A DNA stretch of 64,000 nt, taken from Stercorarius parasiticus (lineage: Eukaryota; Chordata; Aves; Charadriiformes; Stercorariidae). Within the stretch, counting starts at the first letter, position 1. The number at the start of each line of letters is the position of its first letter. The notes under the pieces are model-generated. The model was not told the origin of the DNA, searched no databases, and was given only the letters and a program-made list of their open reading frames with translations. The translations under genes were made by a program, and so were the position numbers. Positions 10,413-22,560 of the stretch are shown piece after piece. Location: positions 124,001 to 188,000 of the forward strand of contig VWZL01000356.1 of assembly GCA_013396915.1 (NCBI GenBank), written 5' to 3'.

Positions 10413-13400
10413 CTTTTGCTGTTACTCACCCCCCAGTGGAAAGCCTGGAGTCACCAGTTAGAAAAGCTTTTGAGCAAACACGTAATCGTAATACTTATTT
10501 AACACAAGTAGCGCGTCTGACACCTGATGCTCTAAGAGCCTAAATCAAAGCCTGGAGAATTAAGCTGAAGTATTTCTTTTGACTTTATAAGGAATAAATA
10601 AGTGAACAACTCTGCCAGAGGAGCAAGCCTCCTCACGCATTGCATACTAAACATGCAAGGTCCATCGCTCTCAATGAGCATGCTCATTTCCTTACTAGTA
10701 TGTGCCACAAATTACAGCTGATCAAACAAAGCCCTGTAGATAAATGGCTTAGTAATTCCTTAATCATATTTAACAAAGCCTTAAAAACTCAAGAAGAAAA
10801 AAAAGTCTAAAGGGATTTAACAGAATGGCAAAGTGGTAATGAACATTACAGACTGCAGCAGGACTTGTAGCACAGCAGCTCATGTACACATTCATGTCTT
10901 CCAAGATTTTCTTTTAAGTTTAATGCCCTACATACCTAGATTGAGTGAGAAATACTGAAATTAAATGACCAAAGGCTCTGGTTTAACATATAAGCCTGTA
11001 AGAATGCTTCACTAGGAATTGGCTCTGAGGATCTTGTCCCCATTGACTACTCTCGTTAAGAGAATGAATTAGAAATGACAAAACTGGTGGAAATGAACCA
11101 GACTCAGGAGGCTTCGTTCCACTCCAGCACAGAAGCATGTCCCCCTGAGGGGCCAAAGTCCCCCCTAGGGTACAAGGACAAAATTACCACATTTTGCAGT
11201 ACATATTTATATATGAACCTGAGAGGCCATGGGACCTAAAACCCAGTTATAGCCCTAAAACGAAGAGTAGAGGTGAAAGTCTCTCCTGATTAATTTGTAA
11301 CCCAGTCTATAAGAATTAAATGGATTATTTTGGATATTGCAAAATCTCAAGGTCATCAGTTCCCACATATAGTCAGACTGTGCAGCATGGGATAAGGAGG
11401 GCACGGATGGAGCCTGAGGTTTGACAGCACTCAGAGAGTGACTGAGATCAGGCAAAATTAGAGTCATCTTGGGACTGCTCTGGCTGTTTTCCAGGTCATA
11501 GCATCTGTTGATATGTGAAAAAGTCATCTTTGGATCAACCATATGAATAGAAAACTCCTCATCCACTGGTGTATAAAATGAGCAGCAGCAAGTTGGGGTT
11601 TTTACATTATAATAAATGAAAAAAGCCTTATATTTGCACATAATATAATCTTCAGAGGGAATAAAGTTTTGTTACTATCGAAAGTGCTCCACTCACTTGT
11701 ATAATATTTTTTTCCTAGAGACAATGGTGATCCTTTCACTTACAGTTTTACAGAGATAGAAAACGAACACAAAAATTCAGCTACACATCCTGTTCCTTTG
11801 GTTGCTTCTGCTGGCTTTTGGATGGATCTTTAGAAAAAAAATCCCAACTTTTTTTGAAATTTTTGGTTGGCTTTATAAGTAACAGTGATGTTTTGTTACC
11901 TTCGGTATTCCGTATATATTGTATATGCAGAACAGATCAGATAGCTGCCAACTTACTTCCAGTTACTCAATTATAAGATCTTAAAAGGTCTAAACAATGA
12001 GGACCTGGCACCGTTCTTCAGATAATAATATATAAGGAAGTAAAAAGGAAGTAAGCAAAAGTATCTGGACTGTGAGGAAACTAAAGCTACTGCAGGCAAC
12101 GAGAACGTGTCATTCACGAAAAAAAAACCCAAACTTTTGGGGCTTTTTTATTATTGCTATTATTACTTTTGTTGTTATTGTTATTACTAGTGCTGTAACA
12201 AAAATCAAAGATAGTTACAATGTAAGACACATTTTCTTACACAGCCTTTTGTGGTAGAAGTAACATGGAATAACACTAACCCATCAGGCAATGTCACTAG
12301 CCATATTCAATGCCAGATAATTTAAGGCCTGACTTGAGGCACTGGTAGGTTAATTATTTCAGTGAAATGCGTTTTATTTCTCCATTTTTGTGCATTCTAC
12401 ATCTTGTCAGCAAGTCAAAACTTGGCAAATCAACATTAGGGGTATCTACAGTGCAAAACCAAACGAAGAAAGAAAACGCCTTGCAGCAGCACATCTTAAC
12501 TGAGAGAAAATAGCTAATACAACAAATAAGAAAAAGGCAAGCTACAACAGGTAAGACAAGTTATGGCATGGGGATCTTTTCTGTGCAATATTCCCGGATG
12601 TTGAGAAAATCTAGTCTCTGTGGAAGTCAAATTAAGGAATTTTGAAATAATCTCTTTTGCCATTTCAGACGGCTAAAGTCTGAGCTCAGACAGGCTGCTC
12701 AGATCCTCAGAATCATGATTCTGTCAGTTTGAGCTTAAATTTTATACCTCAGAAGCATTCTGCATAATTCACTTGGACTGGAAGAAGGAGTGAACCCCAT
12801 ATCGGACTAAATTGTTTTCTTGCCAGAACGTGGACTTTACATGGTCAGGTTTTCCCTGCTGTCACCATCAATTTACATACAAATCTCCTACTGTTATGCG
12901 ATCCTAGTTCCTAATTGATCCATATAAATCCTCTTCCGTTTCTGTCCTAAGCTTCAAAAATATCTGGTGGGCAATAAGAGAAAAATTGCAATTATGTAAT
13001 TCCACAAAACTGCACCCTATTCCCTGCATTTCTACCCTAAGTACCAAATCAGTCTAAATCAAGGCATCCATTACTCTAATCCAAGCACTAAGAAGCTTTC
13101 TGTGAACACTTTGCTTATTCTCAGCCATTGCCACAAGCCTGCCAGCATTCTTACTATGTATTTAATTTCTTTGGGTCATCCTATCCAAGCCATTTCATGT
13201 TACTTACTGTGTAGTTTCACTGATTTAAGCTTCTTGGTTTAGTGGGGGTTTTTTCCAAACAGCTCTGCTAGAAAAAATTAAGGTTCATATCTGCTCCCTG
13301 AAACAGATTTATAACGTGTTTGAATTCTGAGAGATACATTTATTTTTGTTCCTGAATTCTTCTCTTTCCAGATCATAAGAGCTAGCGAATATGCTTTCAC

Positions 13401-13588
13401 ATCCTAATTGATTCCCCTTGAAATTCCTATTAGTTATGCTGAGTAGTAGACACTTATAAACTAATGGGATTGGGCAATCTAATTACAAAACAGTTTAAAT
13501 AATCATCTACATCTGTCTATCACAATATTCCATATTACTACCGCTTGCACCATCATAACGCTGAACATAAAATCATTCACGTGCAATA
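10413..13588. other. AT-rich non-coding DNA, no gene recognised
   Basis: No exon, repeat family or RNA gene is recognised. The one longer frame is 128 codons on the minus strand at 11255-11641, rich in serine and proline in the middle. It has no recognisable domain, and no splice context singles it out. A TTA/TTG simple tract lies at 12144-12188. Confidence 0.6.
12144..12188 (+). repeat. T-rich TTA/TTG imperfect simple repeat
   Basis: Imperfect trinucleotide repeat of TTA, TTG and related units (for example TTATTATTGCTATTATTAC) with little else in it. Confidence 0.85.
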
Positions 13589-13965
13589 TTGCACTGGGAT
13601 CTAAAGCCGTTACTTTTGGCTACAGGAAAACTGAGAGCTCCTGGCTTTTCCGAAGAACACAGACCGACACAACCTTATTCACTCTGTGGTCACCCTGCCT
13701 GGGCAAGTGCACTCCGAGGGGGAAAGCCACCATTCCCACATTTTGAAACGCCACGGTCTGTGCAAGGGGTTTGAAGGATCCTGCTGGTCTCACACAACAG
13801 AAATCTCTCACGAGGACTGGAGGAGAGAGAGGCCACAACGGCTGGATGGCACCAGATAACACCTGGCAAAAGCCACCCCATCCAAGAGTACCGCACATCA
13901 CAGCATCTCTGCACGTGAAGACCAGAAGAAACAGCCCATCGCAACTTACGGGATCAAATGAATGA
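13589..13965. other. GC-richer islet, unexplained
   Basis: A sharply bounded block of more balanced base composition lies within AT-rich flanks. Frames are open on both strands at once (13589-13774 and 13771-13965 plus; 13620-13997 and 13690-13944 minus, the longest 125 codons). None shows a domain I recognise. It could be an old exon, a decayed long-terminal-repeat fragment or a conserved non-coding element; I cannot choose between them. Confidence 0.4.
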
Positions 13966-16900
13966 ACGAATCTATTAGTTTTGTAAACCTTAATCACAGA
14001 AAATCCTTTGGGAAATCAATTTTACGAGCAAATTTATCCGCCGATGACTAAGTCTGCACAAATTGTTCCAAAATTTCAGATGATGTAGACCAGTCACAGA
14101 AGGACACGGAATTACATCAATAAACATCAAAAAAAGGATGGAATTCTTCCTGTGCAAAGATGCCAACGCTGATCATAAAATCCATTGTCAGATGTGTTAG
14201 TGACCAACTTGGTGGTGCCTGCACTGACACCAGAATTATATTTTATATGCATCATATTTCAAACTCCAGGTTATATTCAATTTCTCTGCATATACCCAAT
14301 TAATTTACAGACGGATAGTATTATTTCACCAACTATAACTGTATCTATGGCATAGGTGTCTATGGATACAAGTGATAGTCTAAGTCTATATTCCATCTAT
14401 CAAGCTGTTATATAGATATCCACGCACAGACGTACGCTGGAAGAATACTTCATAATACGCTAAATAAATCTGCAAAGAAAGGTTGCAGCCTAAATTGGAG
14501 AGCAATTTGAGGGCAAACTGGGCACTCCTTGTCCTTGATTTTTTTAACAGGAAAGAAATATCACTTCAGATTAACAGAAAGCATGGAACATATCACATTT
14601 TAGTTAATTAGCTCCTTTACATGAAAATCAAATTGTAATTCATTAAACGTTTTTTCTCATAGGTTATGATAACCCATTCACATTTTTCTATGTACACCCT
14701 TATATGCCAAATCTAACACTTTTGAATATCCGAGATTTCTCAAATTTGAACTATTTAGCTGCGTTTAACTTGATATTTAACAAAGTGGATTCAAACCCTA
14801 TTCATTTTTATTTGGGGAAAAAAATCCGATGGTGCTATATGAAACAAATACAAATTAATTCTTGTTCAAATTCACTTTCTCAGCTTGATTCATGTGTATA
14901 TTTTACTCACTCACAGACTCGGCCCCTGTGATGCCCCTTTTGCATCAATAAGGTAAAACTGTTTCTTATTCCAACTCTTTCGTGCTCTGAATATTCTTAC
15001 AATCTTAGCTATATATAACCTGCTGGCCTTTAAGGAGCCAAATATTTCATTTAAACATTTTGCGATCAAAGATGTATCTTTATAACACAGAAGTCCTAAA
15101 TACATTGAAAATAGAAATCCAGGAGAAAAAAAATTGGGCAGTCTGCTCTATTGTCAGACCCATTTATCAATGGTTTTATTTTAAAATAACCTTTTCCTAA
15201 GAAAAGCAAACTGTATTTGGGGTGAAAATTAACTTTCAAGGAATACCCACAGCAAAAATGATTGCTTTTAATATTATTAAATTCAAAATACTAGGGCAGG
15301 GCTGTGAGCAGCAAAAGAATTTGATCCAATGGCGTATTAAATAATTTTCTGAAAATAATTACATTTCCAATCCTTTAAATTCTTTACATTTATTTTGCAT
15401 TAAGGAAGTATGGTATCAATCTTCTTATGCATGTGGACTGTAAAAAGAGTGGAGCTTTTCATAAAAGTGTCTTTTCCTGTCATCACCAATGAGGATCAAG
15501 AGGTCAATTTCTACTTTGAAACAATCGATAATACCAATATTAATCCCCCATATTTAACTTTCAAAAAATCAGCTTCGCGCTTTTTGTTGTTTTTTATGAT
15601 GGCCATTATAACAAAAGGGAAGAAAAAGAAAAACAATGAAGCCCCACCTTGTAGTTAGGTGTATAACTAGGTATCTCCCTCAAATCTCTTGGTAATATGA
15701 ATTACCACGAAAAATAATATAACTTACACCAAAGAATACCTACTCTAGATCAAAATAGCTGTCTCTTCACGTTCTAGCTTCCATGAAAGCTGGCTAGAAT
15801 GAGAAACCAGAGGAAGTCCATGATGCATGTACTGACCGAGCTGAACAGTGCTTGCCCCACCTGCCTCCCCTACTTGGTTAGAAACTAAATAGGCAAAGGG
15901 CCCTGAACCACCCAAAAATCATCACAGCTCACTCATTTTCCATTTACAAATATCTATTTTCACGTATTTTTACTTCTCTTCAGGTAACAGACAAAGCTAC
16001 TGTGTCTTCTACATCACCTTTAGAGCACGCTGCCAGAACTAGCTTTATTGGCAAGGAAGTGAGGTAAATATTTCACCGAGCCTTCATGAAGAGTTATGAG
16101 AAAAGCTTCAGATCGAATTCCTAAGGGTATTCATCTCCTAGAATGGTGCCTTTAACATTTGCCACAGCATTTATAGGAAAAGACAGAAAACATCACTCAT
16201 TCAACCATATGGTTTAAAAGTTGACCTCCTCAAGAAGGGAGAACAGCTGGGCTGAGGGTTATAGCTAAGGGCTGAGATGTCCCACCTCCCTAATGACTGA
16301 GCCGCTAGTGAATCTTCACATCCCCGACAGGCAAATTCCCAATAAGATAAATATTCAGAAGATGCAAACAGTTCACCTGCAGGAAACCAGATTCTGGTGG
16401 GAGAGGGGCAGGGACCGACTGAGGTTAAGTCTATACTGGCAGATGTACACAAGTGTACGTTTGGTGCCATATGGCTTCCAGATCGGAGCCGAATGCCCCT
16501 TTGCAAGCTGGGGTAGAGACAAACCAATTACAGGAAAAGTCTGTTTCCAGCCATATTAATGTATTATCCATACACTAAAACTGAGGCAAATGCACAGTAT
16601 CTGTTACAAGCTGAATTTAACGATGCCAATCAGATCTGCTCCCTCATGACCCAACGCGGTGACAACAGCTAATTGCACAGCTTGGTAGCCGAAACTGCTT
16701 GCGATACAGCCTGATTTCTCCTGCAACCAGTTGATCTTATACATCTGCATAATTATCTGCTAATTTCCCTAAATGAAAAAATGAATTTAACTTACTGAAG
16801 CACAAAATGCCTTCTACGCACCAGCTTGCTAAAGCCAATTCTACCATACCTACAAAGCAGCAGTACTTTGTTCTAATTATGCCTTAACTACCAATTATAC

Positions 16901-19375
16901 ATTTTCGGAAATAAGCTTTTATAAATGCTAAGCCTAAAGAAATGGCTTCATGATGTTTGTGGAACCTGTTTTCCTTGTCTTCAATTCCAATGAAATCAGA
17001 ATTTAAACAAATAAGCATCCCCCTTGAGAACGTGCAGTGCAGACCTCAGTTCCACAAACGTTATAGTCTGTTTCTTTATTCATATGAATAATTCTATCAA
17101 AGGCCATGAAACTGCTCGCATGAACATACCACAGACCAAATCTTAATAATTTTTAGCCATTATTAACATATGCACATGTTACAATTAAATGGCAGTCAGG
17201 TAGTGATTTACAAGCAGCAGCTGCCATTAAGGCTTCAAGGAACTAAAATGCCTGTACGTAAATTGCTGTATACTGCAAATGCTCCCCTACGTTCTCATCC
17301 CATATAGGAGTCAGAGAGGAAAGTAAACAGGTCGGTTGATCTGCCAGTGACATGACCCTGCCATGCTGCATAGTCAGAATTACACCTTGATGAGTCGGAT
17401 CCAAAAGAGAAATGTTCAAAATTATTCACAATTGGTCTACTACTGACCCACTCATTATAGAACTCAGCGTCTACGCAATAGGGCACAATGTCACGTATAA
17501 ATCAGGTGTAATTGGGCTGCTATTGACAGATTTACAGTAGGAAATGTGGCATGAACAAAGAATCGAGTCTACTAATCTATATAACAAAGCAACTTTTGGT
17601 TTGTAGAAATAGTCATTGAATTTACTCCATGTAAACTTTCCAAAGAAACAGAGATGAACAGTTTAACATCTGTATTTTGATCTCTACAATTTAACAAAAC
17701 GTTTATGTGTTTGTGAAGTTAGTTTTAGAAACGGGAAGTTTAACATACTTATGCCTTGTAGCTATTTTTTTTAAATCCATTTGGTTTTTTAGCTGTTCCC
17801 TCAAAGCATGCTTACTTTACATGAGTATCTAATTGCTTTACAAATTAATTAACAGAATTCAAATCTACTCTGAAAATGGATGAGTTACTTAGCATTCAGA
17901 CTTTGAGAGTGCGTCAGGGGAATTCACTACTTGGAGGCTTTGCCATTATCATAGCTAAATGGATGGGTTCTCCTTTCACACAGCCGAATACAAATGCTAG
18001 GAGAGGTTTTCAAGAGCCATGGGGTCTTTGTAACAGAATATGTCTGGATCTAACAAGGCATCTGAAGGAAGGAACGCAAAATGATCCTGCTACGTGACCG
18101 AACCGTGGAACCAACTGTTACAGCCCTGCAATGTTGATGCTTCAGCCCTTTGCCCCTCAAGCAGACACACACGTGAGCCCAAAGAATAAGAAGAATCAGC
18201 TTAGAATATCACTTTAAAATTTCAGGTGGAAAATTGAGCTTTTTTCCACCTTAGGACTAATCCTTACGGAGATGGACCACATCCACAAAACTCCTGCTCT
18301 AAAGCAGTGCGGACAGAATATCTAAATAGAATAACATTTAGATATCTAAAGTCTTGTGCAGGTCCTAGAAAATTAAATTAGGAGTCTAAATTCAGAATTA
18401 CCTCTTTAAAAGAAAATAAATAATTAGCTCATTTAAAGATCAAGCGAATTTGCTCACCTTCCTAATAATTTGAAACACTAGCCTGTTTTGTAACAGTACA
18501 AAGTCACCATAGCTGCTTCTACACTTGATTAAATTTGTAAGCTTCTCTTTGCTCCTTAGAAGCCTAAAAAAATAAACCTTTTAAAAAGAAAGCCTGGATG
18601 TCATGTATTCACACCGCATAAGTGTGCAGTAGTGGTGCCATCATGGCAACCTCTTGCATTCACTCCTCCCTGTATCCTGCACATTATTTCACTAACGGAG
18701 CTGCACTGTAAGGCCGTAAGTGCTAAAAACCCGGTGTCTCAGTACATCAGATGCGGCTTCTCTTTTTCAAAGGCTAAAAATGAGGAAAAACAAGTCTTTG
18801 AGACCTCACATGAAAAGATTCAGCTTCAAAGATAACTCCAAGCAAAGAAAACATTGATGGAAACACTTCTCCTTCTGACGATAGCGGCACTACTGTCGTG
18901 GACTAGTGAAACTTCATGCTTTTATTTTGGTCTGGTTTAAATATTTGGAGCTTTAACCATTTACACTAATTTCTGAGTGGTAGAAATATAGAGATAGACT
19001 GGGGTTGGGCTGGGGAGGGTTGGCATTTCTTTGGTTTTACTTTGCAGATTAACGAAAGAAGGTTTCTTCCTTTCCCTCTTCTGCCTCCGGCACAGCATCA
19101 CACACAAGCAGTTCCATGTTTATGGGAGTGGGAAGAGACGAGACTATATCCTCACCAGAAGCTGGCTCCATATGGCCTGTGCTTCGTCTCCCCTCTTGCC
19201 CCCCAAGGTCCGTAGCAGAGACGCTCTCCCTTCCCACACCAGGCGACCCCTGAAAGCACAGTCCCTGCAATAGCTTCCTCCTGGGCAGAGGGTCTCAGCT
19301 CCTCCATCAGCCCTAGCACAGGGCTTTGTCTCCATCTCTTTACATTTTAAAGCTTTTAGATCTCTGCTCCAGTTT

Positions 19376-19429
19376 TGGTTTGGATACGTTTGTGTTTGTT
19401 GGTTTTGGGTTTTGGGTTTTTTTATTTGA
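19376..19429 (+). repeat. T/G-rich simple tract
   Basis: Runs of T interrupted by G, including GGTTTTGGGTTTTGGG, ending in a T-run. It has only two clear GGG runs, so it does not meet the usual four-run G-quadruplex pattern. Confidence 0.8.
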
Positions 19430-19784
19430 ATAATACGCATTCTTTATTCCTCAAACATTCAATGAAACTCCTTCAGCACTTTTCACTCGGGTTAATCTCA
19501 CCCGCTAGCTCTTTCTTTTTAACATAATCCATTAGGTTTGCATAACTTCTTTTTCTGGGATGTGTATACCTGTCTTTATTCTGAGAGTTGCATTTTTAAG
19601 TGAATTTCCAATTACCATTTTGTTTTCTGGTTTACAAAGTGATTGCTGCTGGCTGCCTCAAGAGAGCTAACAAAGAAAAGCATTTAAATAGAAATATGGG
19701 CTTTCTACACTTGATTATCTAATGTCACTGGCTCCCCCAAAACAGCATCTTTTATGCTGATCTTACATCTGCTTGAATTTGAAG

Positions 19785-19811
19785 TATCTATTTCTTCTAT
19801 TTCTATTTCTC
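19785..19811 (+). repeat. TTTCTA-type microsatellite, short
   Basis: Several near-copies of TATTTCT and CTATTTC in a row. It is short and imperfect. Confidence 0.7.
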
Positions 19812-21084
19812 AAACATTAAAGCCAAAACAGCCTGCCTGCTGCTTTCTCTGATGTGTCCAATGAAAATGTGACATGAAGAATTAAAAATAAAAAGAAATG
19901 CCATGCTGCTATGCTTTGATGCTTCGTTTATCTATCTTTATCTGTTTATTAAGTCTTCTCTTAATAACGTTCAGAAGCAACTGTAGTTTCTTGTTTTCTT
20001 ACAATCAACTTTTAATTTGCTGAAAAGGAACTGGAGTTTACAGGAAAATGATCAAAATTAATGTGAAACTAATTTTTTTCTTTTTTCTAGGGGACTGCAC
20101 TGGGTGTAACTTTCATTATCACTTCATGCTGACTATCTATTGGGTTCATTTTGGCCCCACATACCATTCACCTCAGGCCATTTTCCTTCTTTGTTGGGTT
20201 AAGACGAAACTAGAGAATCATCATTACTTCCTCTTCTTAATTAGTTACCAGTGTTGTCTCATACCTTTTGGCCCTAACCAATATGGTAGGAACACCTTCC
20301 TGACTCTTAAGGAGTCCAAAAGCTGTCACGGAAGGCAGAGAAAACTTCTTAGCAGAAAGGGCAGAGCCCTGCACAGTTCTTAAATGGAAGCTGTTATTCA
20401 TTACGGAGGAATGGCAGGCAGCCTTCCAGGGAGGTATCCCTGCTCCGTCTTTCCTCCTCCAGGATTTCTCCTCCTACAGTCTGGGTTCTTTTCTCCAAAT
20501 CCCATGCCAGTTCCTGTCATTAGCCCACTGACATTTCTCTGTTTTACTTTTTTTGGCAGAGTTACTGCTTATCAATCGCCACTCTCCTAGGAGGTAGGAT
20601 TTTCCCTAGTTCCCTTTCTTTAATCTTTACAATTTCTTCAACGCTGAATTATATTTTATCTGCTTGACTAAGTGTCTGGGCCTCCCTGTTTTTTGAGTGA
20701 ATAATCTATGGGTCACTCTTCAGCAACTGTGACATCTTTGTAATTACCCATAACCCTCCTGAACACCGCAAACCCCTTCCTTTATGGCCGGATGGGATAA
20801 GGTTCCTGAAAGCACAGGGTGGTATCCCAGTCCCACTCTCCCTTTTTTGGTTTTTTACCGTTATTTCTAAATAGTGTCAGTACATACATTATTTCATATC
20901 CTACTGCATAATTTTTAGATTCTCTCCTGTTCCATTTAACACTTACTTTCTTATTCATATAGTCTGTCATATCTCATAGTCTGTCATACACATATTAAGA
21001 CATACTTTCAGAAAAACATTCTGTGGGTATCGTTATACAATATCGTTATTACATATTCCTTTGCAGCGGAAACAAATTATTCAG

Positions 21085-21225
21085 GAACTGGGACTGCTTA
21101 ATCTAGAGATAAAAAGACTAAGGGAGATATCATAAAGTTCTTGAGTGTGTTAAATCACACTGTAAAGAAAACCAGAATAATTTACTCTCCATATTTATAA
21201 CGAACAAGAAATAGGACAGCATTTT
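21085..21225 (+). mobile_element. CR1: Very old CR1 LINE remnant
   Basis: GGAACTGGGACTGCTTAATC, then TAGAGATAAAAAGACTAAGG and GAGATATCATAAAGTTCTTG, parallels the CR1 block that usually reads 'ctgggattgtttagtctggaaaagagaagactgaggggagatatgata'. A later AATTTACTCTCCATATTTAT and AACAAGAAATAGG segment parallels the block that follows. It is far more diverged than the 37 kb or 44 kb copies, so it is an old insertion. The edges are approximate. Confidence 0.7.
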
Positions 21226-22212
21226 TGTTGACAGCACAGAAAACTTTTGGGTTTGTTTTTTTTTTTTTTGAGTGAATACCCTTTGCATAGAACATGCCTA
21301 GCACATCACCAAGGTAAACTAAGGTAAAGCACTGATTATATCTCTCAGTCACGAATATGAAAAGCTACCAATAAAAGCAGAGGAGGTCTGACTCTATGGG
21401 AAATCTGGAAGGAGAGAAAAAGATTGATCCATAGTAAGATGTTTTTCCTGTTTTTTTTCTTTAGCATGACATCTTACATTCTCCCCACCAAGCAGAAGAG
21501 GGGTTATTTTTTTGTAGAATACATCAATGGATTTTCATAAGGAAGTTAGATACCTGCCTTTGACCTGATTAGGTAATAAAGTCAGGAATAGAATACAAAG
21601 GTATAAAAATTAACCAATGCTTAGTAGTTATGAAAGCCTATGTAATCATTATAAATAAAGGAGCTATGCTAAATGTTTAATTTAATTTGTCTCAAAGACT
21701 TGATTTAGTAATGCACTGCAGACAAAAGTTCCTCTTCTGACTTCACTCATTTATTTGTAATTGCACTACAGTGTGATGAAAGGGTTGGGGTGAACATTTA
21801 TATTTACATGTTTTACTCATTCGTTTCTAGGACAGTAGATCAATCTTTTGGATTCAGCAATGACCATGGTGACAGAGGTCCTGCAGTGACCGCTTGTAAA
21901 ATCATTGCATGAGGCTGGTGTTATTGTGGAGGCGGCGTGGAACTGCTCTGACTCACTTTCCCACCTCCATGGATAACATTATGCCCTAAATACTTTAGGG
22001 CTCCTTGGAAATTCCTGGCGCAGGTCCATACGTATGCCTGAGTCTACACGCTTGCAACACTTCATTTAAAACTCACTTTTTTCCTTTTTTTTAAATATAT
22101 TGCTGTTGAGGCTGCTTATAAGGTAACCTACTACTTCTTGTCTAACGACTAGCCACTCCATGGCGCTTGCCCGAAGAGAAGGCATGAGAAATCTTTAATT
22201 TGCGCAGCCTGC

Positions 22213-22560
22213 TTAAGTGACAATGAAGAGTATACGCTTGGGCGGACTTTGCTGAAGGCTCTTTTCCCTGGACGCAAAGAGCCTTGGAGGCATTAAGATG
22301 GGCTCTCTGCCCACCAGCCAACAGACTGGTCCACCTGATAGCAGTTTGGTCTTCAAAGAGGCAGAGAGCTGTACGTGGGGCTCCCATTGCCGAGTGAACT
22401 GGCTGCCCAGGACCGTTTCATGCTCCACGCTGCACTCCAACAGCTGAAGCAGGGCTTGGAAGCCCACGACAGCAACATTGCCCCTAGAATATGGCACAGA
22501 ATTAAGAATTAAAAGAGATAAGCAAGGGCAATAGTTTTTAAAATGTCTAACTGAGAGCAA
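22213..22560 (-). other. Unexplained 115-codon open frame
   Basis: An open frame on the minus strand in a stretch less AT-rich than its flanks. The middle reads GFQALLQLLECSVEHE and then VLGSQFTRQWEPHVQL, a more protein-like composition than most frames here. No domain is recognised. A second minus-strand frame (22142-22387) overlaps it in another phase, which weakens the coding case. It could be chance, an exon or an old pseudogene. Confidence 0.15.

Larger units (their letters stand above)
13966..21084. other. AT-rich non-coding DNA, no gene recognised
   Basis: About 7 kb without a recognisable gene or transposon. Frames such as 16201-16527 (minus, 108 codons), 16293-16559 (plus), 19144-19440 (minus) and 20048-20383 (plus, 111 codons) have no motif and overlap each other or low-complexity sequence. 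Two simple tracts are listed separately. Confidence 0.6.

Noticed and set aside
11255..11641. 128-codon minus-strand open frame
   Set aside because: No domain and no recognisable composition or splice context. Treated as chance in the absence of conservation data.
16562..16600. Possible MIR core (ACTGAGGCAAATGCACAG)
   Set aside because: Only one short block resembles MIR; neighbouring blocks are missing.
19401..19416. G-quadruplex candidate in the T/G tract
   Set aside because: It has only two GGG runs, fewer than the four needed.
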